This document shows positions 17,141-25,586 of a stretch of 42,820 nt of DNA, piece after piece. The stretch's first letter is position 1, and every line of letters starts with the position of its first letter. A model generated the notes under the pieces. That model searched no databases. It saw only the letters and a program-made list of their open reading frames with translations, and had not been told where the DNA came from. The stretch is from NCBI GenBank assembly GCA_029256485.1, contig JAQSXU010000031.1, positions 1-42,820 on the forward strand. Direction: 5' to 3'. This stretch comes from Clostridiaceae bacterium. Its GTDB lineage: Bacteria > Bacillota_A > Clostridia > Clostridiales > Clostridiaceae. The position numbers and the translations under genes are program-made.

Positions 17141-17233
17141 TATAAAGAAACACAGAGCCATGAAGAAGTTAGCAATATGCAATTAACCACTTGATGAAAG
17201 GCACTGACTGCAATAGGTTAGTGTCTTTTTTTT
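17141..17233 (+). repeat. Dispersed repeat R3 copy b, ending in a terminator hairpin
   Basis: Second copy of the element at 13143-13234, in the 420-bp gap after the aminotransferase. Its hairpin (AAAGGCAC 17197-17204 with GTGTCTTT 17221-17228, one G-U pair) is followed by a run of T and is a good terminator. In one frame the body reads KYKETQSHEEVSNMQLTT then stop, sharing HEEVSNM with copy a. The rest of 16943-17362 shows nothing else. Confidence 0.65.
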
Positions 17234-17362
17234 TGTAATAATACTGTAAATTGAACGGAGAATTTTGAAATGCTATCCTGCTGCGTTATTCTACAGTTTG
17301 TGATACTGGAAAAATCATATTTATTATGATAAGATAATAAAAAATATTAGAAAGGGGTTATT

Positions 17363-17728
17363 ATGTTAAAGAGATATATTGTGGAATTTGGCATGGGAGC
17401 AGATCTTCATGGAGGAGATGTTACTAAGGCAGCTGTTAAAGCTGTAAGGGATGCAACATCCAGAAGTTGTTTATGCGGATTGGAGGATATTCTAAATATA
17501 GATCCCTTGAAGATGCATGTTCATGTAAAAATAGGATGTACTAATCCAGATATGGTGGATAAGGAAACAGTTATGAAGGCGATTCCGGTAGGCAAGGGAG
17601 AAATAGAAGTAGTAAATGGCGGGTTAGGTGTACAAGGTTTAGAGGTTCCCGCATTTGGTGCTGGTAATACAATACAGATTGCTGTAGCTGCATTGACTGT
17701 ATATGCTGATTTAGAAACATTAGAATGA
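17363..17728 (+). CDS. Lin0512 (TIGR02058) family protein
   Basis: 121 residues, with ATG after AAAGGGGTT. The protein matches the conserved Lin0512 family: MLKRYIVEFGMGADLHGGDV at the start, then KAAVKAVRDATSRSCLCGLE, VKIGCTNPD and a GLxVPAFGAGNTIQIAVAAL segment near the end. The family has a small alpha/beta fold and no established function; the conserved His15 and Cys residues could bind metal. It has its own terminator and probably stands alone. Confidence 0.85.
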   Translation: MLKRYIVEFGMGADLHGGDVTKAAVKAVRDATSRSCLCGLEDILNIDPLKMHVHVKIGCTNPDMVDKETVMKAIPVGKGEIEVVNGGLGVQGLEVPAFGAGNTIQIAVAALTVYADLETLE

Positions 17729-17792
17729 TGCATAAAAAGAAATGAAATAAGTAAGAGTGTTAAACGCGTTCATCTGTTATGCAATATAAATG

Positions 17793-17838
17793 GATGGCTT
17801 TGATTACCAATTGTTTTTGTAATCAAAGCCATCTTTTT
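17793..17838 (+). terminator. Strong intrinsic terminator after the Lin0512 gene
   Basis: GATGGCTTTGATTAC (17793-17807) pairs perfectly with GTAATCAAAGCCATC (17819-17833), an 11-base loop between them, followed by TTTTT. Confidence 0.95.
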
Positions 17839-17981
17839 GCATAGGATTTTTATAAAATATAAAAATAATGTTACGAAATGTTCGATAAAAACGGTCTATA
17901 TAATGTAGAGTAAATAAATAATACACATGAAAATGTTTGCGTGGTATAATAAGATAATAAAATTAATCATGGGGGGTAAAA

Positions 17982-18992
17982 TTGGATAATTATAATATAT
18001 CAAAATTTAACAAGAGGGCGAATTGGCTGTTATTTGTAGTAATTGTGTTTTTTGTTTGCATCATATTATTTGTTTTCAAAAGTCAGAAATCTGTTAAGGA
18101 GTACCAGTTTCCATTACAAACTGAGGATGTAGAAAGTGTATTAACGGAACAAAATATTGAATGGCACATTACAGACAAGGGTGTTGTTGATGAATCAAGA
18201 AATATTTACACATTAAAAAATGATGAAAATATAACCATGGGTGTTGATGCGTGGGTTAAAGATAATCATAAAATTTTTAGCATGTCTTGGTTTTTTCCAT
18301 CTAATTTGACAAATGATCAAGTGAATGATTTTTTTAGTAATGAGTTGTCGAAACATTTAGAACTGCCTGGAATATTTTATGGCAATAAAAGAAAATTAGA
18401 TAAAGCACTAAACGAAGTGCTAAGTTACAGTCTAAATGAAAACAATTATGAAAATGGTGTATATTGGGATAAGAGAGTTGGTAATGACCATTTAAGAATT
18501 AAAATTAGTACCAATAACTATCAAAATCATGTTATATCATTGCTCATAATTCCTGATGAGGAGTATGAAAATTATTTAAAGACATCAGATAATTTTTGGA
18601 AAGAAGCAGCTTCAAGTGAAAATATAGAAATAATCGAAAGCACTGTAGCTGAAATAAAAGAAACAGCAAAAGAATATGCTGTTCCTGTAAATGATATGGA
18701 TACTTTTTCAAAACACTTTGTTGTATCTGGAAGGTTAGAAGATATTAAAGAGAATAAAAAAGTGCCTGAACCATTAATCAATGTTAAATCCAATTATTTA
18801 AAGCCAAACAAAGATAAATATATGAATGCCAGACTGGTTGATGAAACAGGCAGCATTGATGTATTTGTGGAAATGACTTCACTTGACAATAAAGAATTAA
18901 GCATAACACGAAATCACAATGTTGTAATGTTATATAATAATAACGAGTTTATATATGTTGTTCGGCCGGGTGCATTGTATTCAGAGGAATAA
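17982..18992 (+). CDS. Hypothetical membrane-anchored protein
   Basis: 336 residues with a TTG start five bases after GGGGGG. Residues 15-35 are a transmembrane helix; the rest should be outside the cell. The C-terminal 110 residues (VVSGRLEDIKENKKV, then MNARLVDETGSIDVFVEM and NHNVVMLYNNNEFIYVV) look like a small beta-barrel of the OB-fold type, which is only a visual impression. It faces the peroxiredoxin-like gene tail to tail. No function assigned. Confidence 0.7.
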   Translation: MDNYNISKFNKRANWLLFVVIVFFVCIILFVFKSQKSVKEYQFPLQTEDVESVLTEQNIEWHITDKGVVDESRNIYTLKNDENITMGVDAWVKDNHKIFSMSWFFPSNLTNDQVNDFFSNELSKHLELPGIFYGNKRKLDKALNEVLSYSLNENNYENGVYWDKRVGNDHLRIKISTNNYQNHVISLLIIPDEEYENYLKTSDNFWKEAASSENIEIIESTVAEIKETAKEYAVPVNDMDTFSKHFVVSGRLEDIKENKKVPEPLINVKSNYLKPNKDKYMNARLVDETGSIDVFVEMTSLDNKELSITRNHNVVMLYNNNEFIYVVRPGALYSEE

Positions 18993-19008
18993 GGAAATTT
19001 TTTATAAT

Positions 19009-19737
19009 TTACTGTTTACAACTCAGCCTTGTGTTCGTTAAATTTGTTGTAGAATCACTTGTAGTATTTCCAAGTGAGTAATAATCCACAAAACAGTTAT
19101 ACCAATTTGTACAATATAAGCCCTCCTCTTGGAGTCTTCTCATGGCCTCGTTAAAGTCATTGGTTGTAGGGAGCATAACAGGATCTCCCGGCATCCAATT
19201 AGATGGGGTATAAACATTGTATGCTTGTGTTAGTTGAAGCGAATCTATAATCCTTAAAACTTCATAAGTATTTCTGCCACAGGAAGAAGGATAAGTCAAT
19301 ATTGTACGTATTTTTCCTTCAGGGCTTATTATGAACAGATCTCTTACACTTTCCTCGTAAATTTTGTCGGGATTAACCATTCCATATTTGCGTGCTATTT
19401 CAGCATCTCTATCTTCTAATAAAGGAAATGGAATTATGATTCCATAAGTATCAACAATATTTTTTTTCCATTCAATATTTGCAAAATTGTTGTCTATTGT
19501 TACAGCTAATATTTGAACGTTTCTTTTAACAAATTCTTCATAATGATTTGTAAAGGCTAAAAGGGATGTAGTTGATGTAGCGGCGAAATCTCCAGGCTCA
19601 CTAACAAGAACCACCCATTTTCCTCTATACTGTGATAATGTAATTACTCCTTCTGTTGATAAAGTAGTGAAATCTGGAGCAATTCTTCCTATAGTAATAC
19701 ATCCTGGAATAATATGATCTCTAGTACTAGTACTCAT
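19009..19737 (-). CDS. Peroxiredoxin-family protein lacking the peroxidatic cysteine
   Basis: 242 residues from the ATG at 19737, which has GGAGGT at the right distance. The overall plan is that of 1-Cys Prx6-type peroxiredoxins: APDFTTLSTEGVITLSQYRG, FPLLEDRDAEIARKYGM, then a GRN..EVLRIIDSLQLT segment and TPSNWMPGD. The active-site PxxxTxxC motif, however, reads PGDFAATSTT, with Ala52 for Thr and Ser55 (codon TCA) for the catalytic Cys. Cysteines remain at 13, 153 (SSCGRN, usually Thr or Ser there), 209 and 215. Normal peroxidase chemistry should be absent; Cys153 might take over, or the protein may be a sensor. Confidence 0.85.
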   Translation of the reverse strand: MSTSTRDHIIPGCITIGRIAPDFTTLSTEGVITLSQYRGKWVVLVSEPGDFAATSTTSLLAFTNHYEEFVKRNVQILAVTIDNNFANIEWKKNIVDTYGIIIPFPLLEDRDAEIARKYGMVNPDKIYEESVRDLFIISPEGKIRTILTYPSSCGRNTYEVLRIIDSLQLTQAYNVYTPSNWMPGDPVMLPTTNDFNEAMRRLQEEGLYCTNWYNCFVDYYSLGNTTSDSTTNLTNTRLSCKQ

Positions 19738-19951
19738 AGATACCTCCATAGTCAATATATCCTACATTATATGTGAAAACTTTTTTATGGTGAAATTATG
19801 TACATATTTGTAAATAATATAGCTGAAAAGTCTGAATAGTTTAGTTATGATATATACATAAACTTATGGAGATTTTTTTATTTTGTAACAAGGTTTTATG
19901 CATATTGATATTTTATAAAAAAGCTGATGAAATTTAATATCTTCAGTACTA

Positions 19952-19994
19952 AAAAATGAGACTTTTTGCGCATGTACACAACGTCTCATTTTTT
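19952..19994. terminator. Bidirectional intrinsic terminator
   Basis: AAAAATGAGAC and GTCTCATTTTT form a perfect 11-bp stem around a 20-base loop, with T runs on both strands. It lies directly behind the minus-strand membrane-protein gene that ends at 19998. Confidence 0.85.
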
Positions 19995-19997
19995 ATA

Positions 19998-20456
19998 TCA
20001 GTCTCTTCTATTAAATTGATTTTTTACTTTGATTGAATAAAGGCAATAACATATAATATGTTGAAACACTGTTATCATTATGAAACAAATGCTTAAAATG
20101 TAATATGCACGATTTATTCCAGTATTGTAAAATAATAAATAAAAAACTGTCCATAAGCTTATGACTGTAGTTATTACGGTTACTAATTTTACAGTCATAG
20201 AATGCTTCTTTTGCTTTTTGTAGAGTACATATACAAAGATTATGAGAATGATTGAAATTAATATTGCTAACCATTTTAATTCAGTAATATTTACTAACCG
20301 TTCCCATTTTTCGTTAAGATAAACCACGTGGCGAAGCATCCCCATACGTGTTTTAGTATAATAATTAGCTGAGTACGCCCCAATAGCTGCAGTTATCTCT
20401 AAAACTATGCACAGAATTATACATATATAACAAACTTTATTTTGCCGCTTTGTCAT
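19998..20456 (-). CDS. Four-helix membrane protein
   Basis: 152 residues from ATG 20456, which follows AGGTGA; GTG at 20468 is an alternative. Four hydrophobic helices are evident, with loops of 20-30 residues. The start overlaps the end of the rhodanese gene by 20 bases, so the two are translationally coupled and probably act together. No family recognised. A bidirectional terminator follows. Confidence 0.7.
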   Translation of the reverse strand: MTKRQNKVCYICIILCIVLEITAAIGAYSANYYTKTRMGMLRHVVYLNEKWERLVNITELKWLAILISIILIIFVYVLYKKQKKHSMTVKLVTVITTVISLWTVFYLLFYNTGINRAYYILSICFIMITVFQHIICYCLYSIKVKNQFNRRD

Positions 20457-21519
20457 TGGGAAGTTCACCTACCGTTGTGTATAATACATCGCCGGTATTA
20501 GGATCACCAACTTGTACTGGAAGATCATCATTCATTTGCCATTGATACCATCCTCCGTCGTATAAACTCATATCTGTATATCCGTTTTCATACATAACTA
20601 AGAATGGAATTGTAGCACGCCAGCCTGTCCCGCAGTAGAAAGCAAGGTGGTTATCCAAAGTAAAATCAAGATCCTTCCAAAGCTCTTTCATTTCGTCCAT
20701 TGTTATATAAGTTCCGTCTTCATGTATGTAGTCTTCCATGTGATAAGGATCGCTGCCGGCTTTTCCCCAAACAGCACCTTTTGGTTCCCCAGCTTTATCT
20801 ATATATGAATATCCGCTTGTTTCGCCAATGAATTCCTTGTATGAACGAATGCTTACCAAACGGAAATTAGAATCATCATTTAATCTTTTTGCTGCCTCCT
20901 CTATAGATGTCCAATATTCAGGATGAACCGGAACCTTTGCGCCAAAGTCTGTTGCAGGTGTCGCTGCGTTTGCAGTTGTTTCCAATTCAAATCCTGCGTT
21001 TGTCCATGCATTGAGGCTGCCGTTTAACACCTTAACATTTTCAACACCTGCCCAAAGGTAAGCATATGCAACTCTAGCAGTACCTGAAACGTCTGCACCG
21101 TAAAGAACTACTGTTTTATCTTTTGTAATGCCAAGATCTAGCATTGCTTGCTCAACTTCTTCAGGAGTTTTAATATTCCAATATGGTTCACCTTCTATGC
21201 TAGCTATATCAACATGTACTGCGCCAGGTATGTGTCCTGTATTGTAATCAGGACTTTCATCAGCCGTTCCCCAATTAGCTTCCAAAATTATGTAATTATC
21301 AGATTCCTTTTGATTTCCATCAATCACACTTTTTACCCATTCAGGAGAAACGAAAACTTTCTTTACGTCCACAGCTTCTGCTTTTTGTGATTGTTCTTCT
21401 GCAGCTGGTTTTTCTGTTGCAGGTGCATTACTTGATTCCTTCTTTTCTTGACTACAACCTGTAAATATGCTTACCAATAATATAAGCACAAAAAGCAGGG
21501 ATAAATTTCTTTTGTTCAT
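20437..21519 (-). CDS. Rhodanese-domain sulfurtransferase lipoprotein (YnjE-like)
   Basis: 360 residues, with ATG after GGAGG. Residues 1-22 are a lipoprotein signal with lipobox FTGC (Cys22). Two rhodanese domains follow: the first (about 52-180) has no cysteine at the active loop (YGADVSG), the second (about 200-335) has Cys296 in FYCGTGWRATIPF. The CGTGWR loop resembles that of E. coli YnjE. Rhodaneses move sulfane sulfur from thiosulfate or another donor to an acceptor thiol; this one acts outside the membrane. It is divergent from the TVP38/rhodanese/ABC operon and coupled to the membrane-protein gene behind it. Confidence 0.9.
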   Translation of the reverse strand: MNKRNLSLLFVLILLVSIFTGCSQEKKESSNAPATEKPAAEEQSQKAEAVDVKKVFVSPEWVKSVIDGNQKESDNYIILEANWGTADESPDYNTGHIPGAVHVDIASIEGEPYWNIKTPEEVEQAMLDLGITKDKTVVLYGADVSGTARVAYAYLWAGVENVKVLNGSLNAWTNAGFELETTANAATPATDFGAKVPVHPEYWTSIEEAAKRLNDDSNFRLVSIRSYKEFIGETSGYSYIDKAGEPKGAVWGKAGSDPYHMEDYIHEDGTYITMDEMKELWKDLDFTLDNHLAFYCGTGWRATIPFLVMYENGYTDMSLYDGGWYQWQMNDDLPVQVGDPNTGDVLYTTVGELPNDKAAK

Positions 21520-21815
21520 TTTTAGCCTCCAAATAATTTTATGATAACGATAAAATGTTAACAGTTTTAAATTGTTAAGTCAAGTTAAGCAGCTATGAAT
21601 AATATTTATGAAGAAGGGCAATATGTTTCCAAATTTTTATACATTACTACATTTATCAAATTTAATTTTATGGAATAATTATTAATTGGTAGTCGATATG
21701 AAAAAAACTTGCATTATAATAAATTAATATGAAATTATGTTATTAGTATTAATTGTTCGATTGTGTTAGGATATAAATGATAGACTTAAGAATTTTAATG
21801 ATCGAGGGCATATAA
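21520..21815. promoter_or_regulatory. Shared control region of the two divergent sulfur transcripts
   Basis: This 296-bp AT-rich region holds the outward promoters for the rhodanese gene (minus) and the TVP38-led operon (plus). Candidate elements such as TATAAA near 21772 are weak, and I see no clear operator or riboswitch. Confidence 0.4.
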
Positions 21816-22490
21816 TTGAAAAAAAGAATTTTTATGCTACTAACTTTTATTATAATTATAATTTTAATAAAGCAATATAATATATATTATTTTTTCAGTT
21901 TTGAAAATATTAGTGAACTTAAGTTATACATAAAATCCTTTGGTATAATGGCACCTTGTGTGTTTATTTTAATGTTTGCTTTAGCAACTGTCTTATTTGT
22001 TCCCGGGCTTCCAATAACAGTATTGTCCGGAATATTATTTGGTGCATTCTGGGGTACTGTATATGTGGTTATTGGTTCAACAATAGGAGTTTCTTTGGCT
22101 TTTTTTATTGGAAGATACATAGGCAGAGAATTTGTAAAGAAAATGGCTGGCAAAAATGAACGTATGTCAAGGCTCGATAATTATATTAAGGAACAAGGAA
22201 ATACAATATTAATTATAAGCAGACTTGTTCCCTTGTTTCCTTTCAATTTGCAAAATTACGTTTATGGTATTACAGATATTAAGTTTGGCACATACTTCTG
22301 GTACTCATTGATTTTTATGGTACCCGGAACATTTATATACACCTGTTTTGGGGCTTTAGCTTACAGTTCAATGACTATGGACAAAATAATAATATATTCA
22401 AGTTTTTTATTAATTGGATTATGTACTCTTATTATACTTCCTAAAAAATTCTTTAACTTGAAAGCAGAAATGGTGAACAACAATAAGTAA
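21816..22490 (+). CDS. TVP38/TMEM64 family membrane protein (YdjX/YdjZ-like), first
   Basis: 224 residues with a TTG start seven bases after GAGGG. Hallmarks are LFVPGLPITVLSGILFGAFW (about 63-82), a GRYIGREFVKK segment (about 105-115) and a reentrant region with RLVPLFPFNLQNYVYGIT (about 140-157), flanked by membrane helices. The family belongs to the DedA/VTT superfamily, which includes lipid scramblases; the bacterial TVP38 members have no agreed substrate. It opens the operon that runs to 29163, with the rhodanese 40 bp downstream. Confidence 0.9.
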   Translation: MKKRIFMLLTFIIIIILIKQYNIYYFFSFENISELKLYIKSFGIMAPCVFILMFALATVLFVPGLPITVLSGILFGAFWGTVYVVIGSTIGVSLAFFIGRYIGREFVKKMAGKNERMSRLDNYIKEQGNTILIISRLVPLFPFNLQNYVYGITDIKFGTYFWYSLIFMVPGTFIYTCFGALAYSSMTMDKIIIYSSFLLIGLCTLIILPKKFFNLKAEMVNNNK

Positions 22491-22530
22491 TTAACATGAG
22501 AAATGTTAATATAAAAAATAATAGGAGAAA

Positions 22531-23472
22531 ATGAAAAAAATGAAAATTTCAAAAATTCTAGTATTAATTTTAGTATTAAGTATGGTTGTAGCAGGATGTG
22601 CTGCCAAGGAACAACCTGAAGTCACAGCACCTGATACTTCAAAAGAAGGTTCAGCATTTGAAGGAAAATATCTGGTAAGTGCTGAATATGTTAAATCATT
22701 TGCAGGCAATGATAATATATTATTAATTGATGCAAGAGGTGTAGATGCTGCAAAGGAAGGAACTGTTGAAGGAGCTATAGCAATTAAATGGCAAATGCTA
22801 GCTGCTATGGAAGGAAAACCAGGTGATCCAATGTGGGGAACAATTCTTGAGCCAGCTGACTTAAGTGAAGCTCTAAGCAATCTTGGAATAAGCAAGGATA
22901 AGGAAATAATAGTATTTGGAGCAGCCAAGGATGGCTGGGGAGATGAAGGAAGAATAACCTGGGAATTAATCGCTGCGGGTTTTGAAAATGTAAAAATGGT
23001 TGATGGAGGATTAGCTTCTTTAACTAATGCCGGATTAAATATAGTAAAAGGGGCTGCAGCACCTATTTTTGCTGATGTAGCTGTTTCTGAAATCAATAAC
23101 ACACACAATATAAACACTGATGCTTTGGTTGCTGATTATGAAAGCTATAAGGTCGTCGATGTTCGTGCAGATGAAGAATATGAAGGACAGGTTCTTTATG
23201 GAGAAGCAAAAGGCGGACATTTACCGGGAGCTATTCATATAAAATTTACAGACTTATTCGAGGCAGACGGGACTTTAAAATCTAGTGAAGACGTTACAAA
23301 AATCTTTACAGATGCTGGATTAAGCAAGAATGATAAAATTGTTACATACTGCACAGCTGGAATCAGATCAGCATATATGCAGCTTTTGCTGGAAATGACA
23401 GGTTTTGAAAACTCATACAACTATGATGAATCATTTTATAGATGGAGTGCAGTTAACGAATTAGAAAAGTAA
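22531..23472 (+). CDS. Rhodanese-domain sulfurtransferase lipoprotein, second
   Basis: 313 residues, with ATG after TAGGAGAA. Lipobox VAGC (Cys23) predicts an exported lipoprotein. Two rhodanese domains: residues 45-175 lack an active cysteine (FGAAKDGWGDEG), residues 195-310 carry Cys274 in VTYCTAGIRSAY. The six-residue loop CTAGIR is that of a standard thiosulfate-type sulfurtransferase and differs from the CGTGWR loop of the divergent gene at 20437, so the two are not simple duplicates. It sits between the two TVP38 genes, 11 bp from the second. Confidence 0.9.
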   Translation: MKKMKISKILVLILVLSMVVAGCAAKEQPEVTAPDTSKEGSAFEGKYLVSAEYVKSFAGNDNILLIDARGVDAAKEGTVEGAIAIKWQMLAAMEGKPGDPMWGTILEPADLSEALSNLGISKDKEIIVFGAAKDGWGDEGRITWELIAAGFENVKMVDGGLASLTNAGLNIVKGAAAPIFADVAVSEINNTHNINTDALVADYESYKVVDVRADEEYEGQVLYGEAKGGHLPGAIHIKFTDLFEADGTLKSSEDVTKIFTDAGLSKNDKIVTYCTAGIRSAYMQLLLEMTGFENSYNYDESFYRWSAVNELEK

Positions 23473-23483
23473 TCAGGTGAGAT

Positions 23484-24200
23484 ATGAATAGTAATTCATC
23501 TTTAAAAAACAAACTAATAATTAAATATATAATTATTGCAATATTGGTATTAGTCGTGATATTTTATTTGTTGATACCAGGGGTGAAATCTAAAATTAAC
23601 TGGCTGTTCATGCTTTTCAGTTCCATGAGCGTTGATATGATAATAGGATATGTGAGGTCCTTTGGTGCTTATGCTTTAGTAGTATCATTTTTGCTGATGA
23701 TGTTTCAATCATTAGTAGCTCCATTGCCTGCATTTTTAATTACATTTGCTAATGCAGCTGTATTTGGATGGTGGCAAGGTGCAATTTTATCTTGGACAAG
23801 TTCAATGGCAGGAGCAGCATTGTGTTTTTATATTGCAAAAATATTGGGTCGAGATGCGGTTGAAAAAATTACAAGTAAATTTGCTCTTGAAAGCGTGGAT
23901 GGTTTTTTTGATAAGTATGGAAAACACACCATAATAATTTGCAGATTGCTTCCTTTCATATCCTTTGATTATGTTAGTTATGCAGCAGGACTTACATCTA
24001 TGGGTTTCATACCGTTCTTTATAGCAACTGGCATAGGACAGCTGCCTGCAACAGTAATTTACTCTTATGTGGGAGGGATGCTCACAGGTGGAGCACAAAT
24101 GTTTGTAACTGCACTGTTAATATTATTTGCACTGAGTATTTTAATTGTGTTAATAAAGCATTTATATAATGACAGACAAAATAAAAAGAAAGAATTATAA
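23484..24200 (+). CDS. TVP38/TMEM64 family membrane protein (YdjX/YdjZ-like), second
   Basis: 238 residues, with ATG after AGGTGAGAT. It has the family pattern: APLPAFLITFANAAVFGWWQ (about 75-95), YIAKILGRDAVEKI (about 112-125) and RLLPFISFDYVSYAAGLTSM (about 155-175), with about six helices. It differs considerably from the first copy, which suggests a heteromeric pair. E. coli also has two TVP38 genes (ydjX and ydjZ) at the equivalent locus. The next gene begins two bases after the stop. Confidence 0.9.
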   Translation: MNSNSSLKNKLIIKYIIIAILVLVVIFYLLIPGVKSKINWLFMLFSSMSVDMIIGYVRSFGAYALVVSFLLMMFQSLVAPLPAFLITFANAAVFGWWQGAILSWTSSMAGAALCFYIAKILGRDAVEKITSKFALESVDGFFDKYGKHTIIICRLLPFISFDYVSYAAGLTSMGFIPFFIATGIGQLPATVIYSYVGGMLTGGAQMFVTALLILFALSILIVLIKHLYNDRQNKKKEL

Positions 24201-24202
24201 TT

Positions 24203-24994
24203 ATGAATTTCAGAGAATTAATTGTTAAAAATCATCAGTTAATGAGCTATAATAAAGTATTTGCTAATATACAACCGGGTCAGGATATATTTTGGCCCGG
24301 CTGTGCTGTCTTATCTCTTGGAAGAGAAATAACGGAAAAAACATACCTTCTTCTTAAAAAGAAAGTTCCCGGACTTGTTTACAGCACATATTGCTGTGGC
24401 AAGCCGTCAAAGTATATAAATAAAGGCAAGGACTATATAAAAATAGAAGCGAACCTACATAAATTGTTTAAAGAAAATAAGGTAAAAAACATATATACAC
24501 TGTGCCCAAACTGTCTGGTAACACTATCAGAATATAAAGAAATCAATGTGCAGTCAGCATGGGCATTAATAGATGAAATTTTCCCAGAAGAAAAACACGA
24601 TAGTTTGAAAGGTGAATGTTATTCACTTCATGATCCTTGTCCCATAGTTCACGACGTAAAGGCAGCAGATTATGTGAGAAATATTCTGAACAAATTAGGT
24701 GTTGAAGTATTGGAATTTAAAAATAACAAGGAAAACACCATTTGCTGCGGCAAAAAGAATATGCTCATGACACTGGAACCAGAAAAGGGAAAAAAACTTT
24801 TTAATCTACGTGAGAACCAGGCTCCTTCTAAAAAAATAGTTACTTATTGTGCTTCATGCAGGGATACATTTAAACAAAACTCCTATGAATCAAAACACAT
24901 CCTTGAGCTGTTGTTTGAGACGGAAGCATCATCATCGTGGGTAAATAGATTCAGGGCAGTCAGTTTTATTAAAAAGGAGCAAAACAATGCTTGA
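24203..24994 (+). CDS. Two-CCG-domain Fe-S protein (HdrB/GlpC-like)
   Basis: 263 residues. Two cysteine-rich CCG domains are plain: Cys34, Cys64-Cys65-Gly and Cys101xxCys104; then Cys146, Cys181-Cys182-Gly and Cys216xxCys219. In heterodisulfide reductase HdrB and related proteins this domain binds a non-cubane or 4Fe-4S cluster at a disulfide-reducing or electron-transfer site. No membrane helix or N-terminal ferredoxin is present, so it is cytoplasmic and needs a partner. It overlaps the next gene by eight bases. Its place in the cluster suggests a redox step on sulfur compounds, which is inferred. Confidence 0.85.
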   Translation: MNFRELIVKNHQLMSYNKVFANIQPGQDIFWPGCAVLSLGREITEKTYLLLKKKVPGLVYSTYCCGKPSKYINKGKDYIKIEANLHKLFKENKVKNIYTLCPNCLVTLSEYKEINVQSAWALIDEIFPEEKHDSLKGECYSLHDPCPIVHDVKAADYVRNILNKLGVEVLEFKNNKENTICCGKKNMLMTLEPEKGKKLFNLRENQAPSKKIVTYCASCRDTFKQNSYESKHILELLFETEASSSWVNRFRAVSFIKKEQNNA

Positions 24995-25586
24995 TACACG
25001 CTGCAGAAAATATGTGGATAAATATTTTGACAAAACATCCGAATATTTAATCAATTTAAGATTAAAACCAACGCAGGTTACTGTTATTGCCTTGGTTACA
25101 GGAATTTTTGCAAGCATTGTTTACTATTTCGATAACATTGTGATAGCAATATTATTGCTGTGGGTTTCCGGTTTTTTAGATGCTGTAGACGGAACAATGG
25201 CAAGAAAGATGAAAGCAATCACTAAGACCGGAACTTTGCTGGACATATGCTTTGACAGAGTGGTTGAACTTGTTTTTATAATTGTGTTTGCATTGAAGCA
25301 CCAAGATTCTACCTTTGCACTTCTATGTCTCACCTCTGCCATTGTTCTTTCAATGTCAGTATTTTTAACTTCAGGTATGCTGATGGAAAACAAAGGAAAG
25401 AAGAGTTTTCATTATCAGGCAGGGCTCATGGAAAGAACTGAAGGATTTATAATGTTTACTATTATGATGATTTTAAATTCATTTATGAGGATAATGGCAT
25501 TCATTTATGCTGGGTTAGTATTATTTACGGCAATGCAAAGGCTTATTGATGCTACAAGAGCATTAAGCATTGGAGGAAATTTATGA
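24987..25586 (+). CDS. CDP-alcohol phosphatidyltransferase family protein (YnjF-like)
   Basis: 199 residues, with ATG after AAAGGAGC inside the end of the previous gene. The signature D(x)2DG(x)2AR(x)8G(x)3D(x)3D is complete: Asp65, Asp68-Gly69, Ala72-Arg73, Gly82, Asp86 and Asp90. Such integral membrane enzymes transfer a phosphoalcohol from a CDP-activated donor to an acceptor, normally in phospholipid synthesis. The acceptor here is unknown. E. coli ynjF encodes the same type of enzyme in the same gene neighbourhood. It overlaps the next gene by ATGA. Confidence 0.92.
   Translation: MLDTRCRKYVDKYFDKTSEYLINLRLKPTQVTVIALVTGIFASIVYYFDNIVIAILLLWVSGFLDAVDGTMARKMKAITKTGTLLDICFDRVVELVFIIVFALKHQDSTFALLCLTSAIVLSMSVFLTSGMLMENKGKKSFHYQAGLMERTEGFIMFTIMMILNSFMRIMAFIYAGLVLFTAMQRLIDATRALSIGGNL

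Noticed and set aside
19565..19620. Selenocysteine at the peroxiredoxin active site
   Set aside because: The codon is TCA (Ser), not TGA, and the frame is open throughout.
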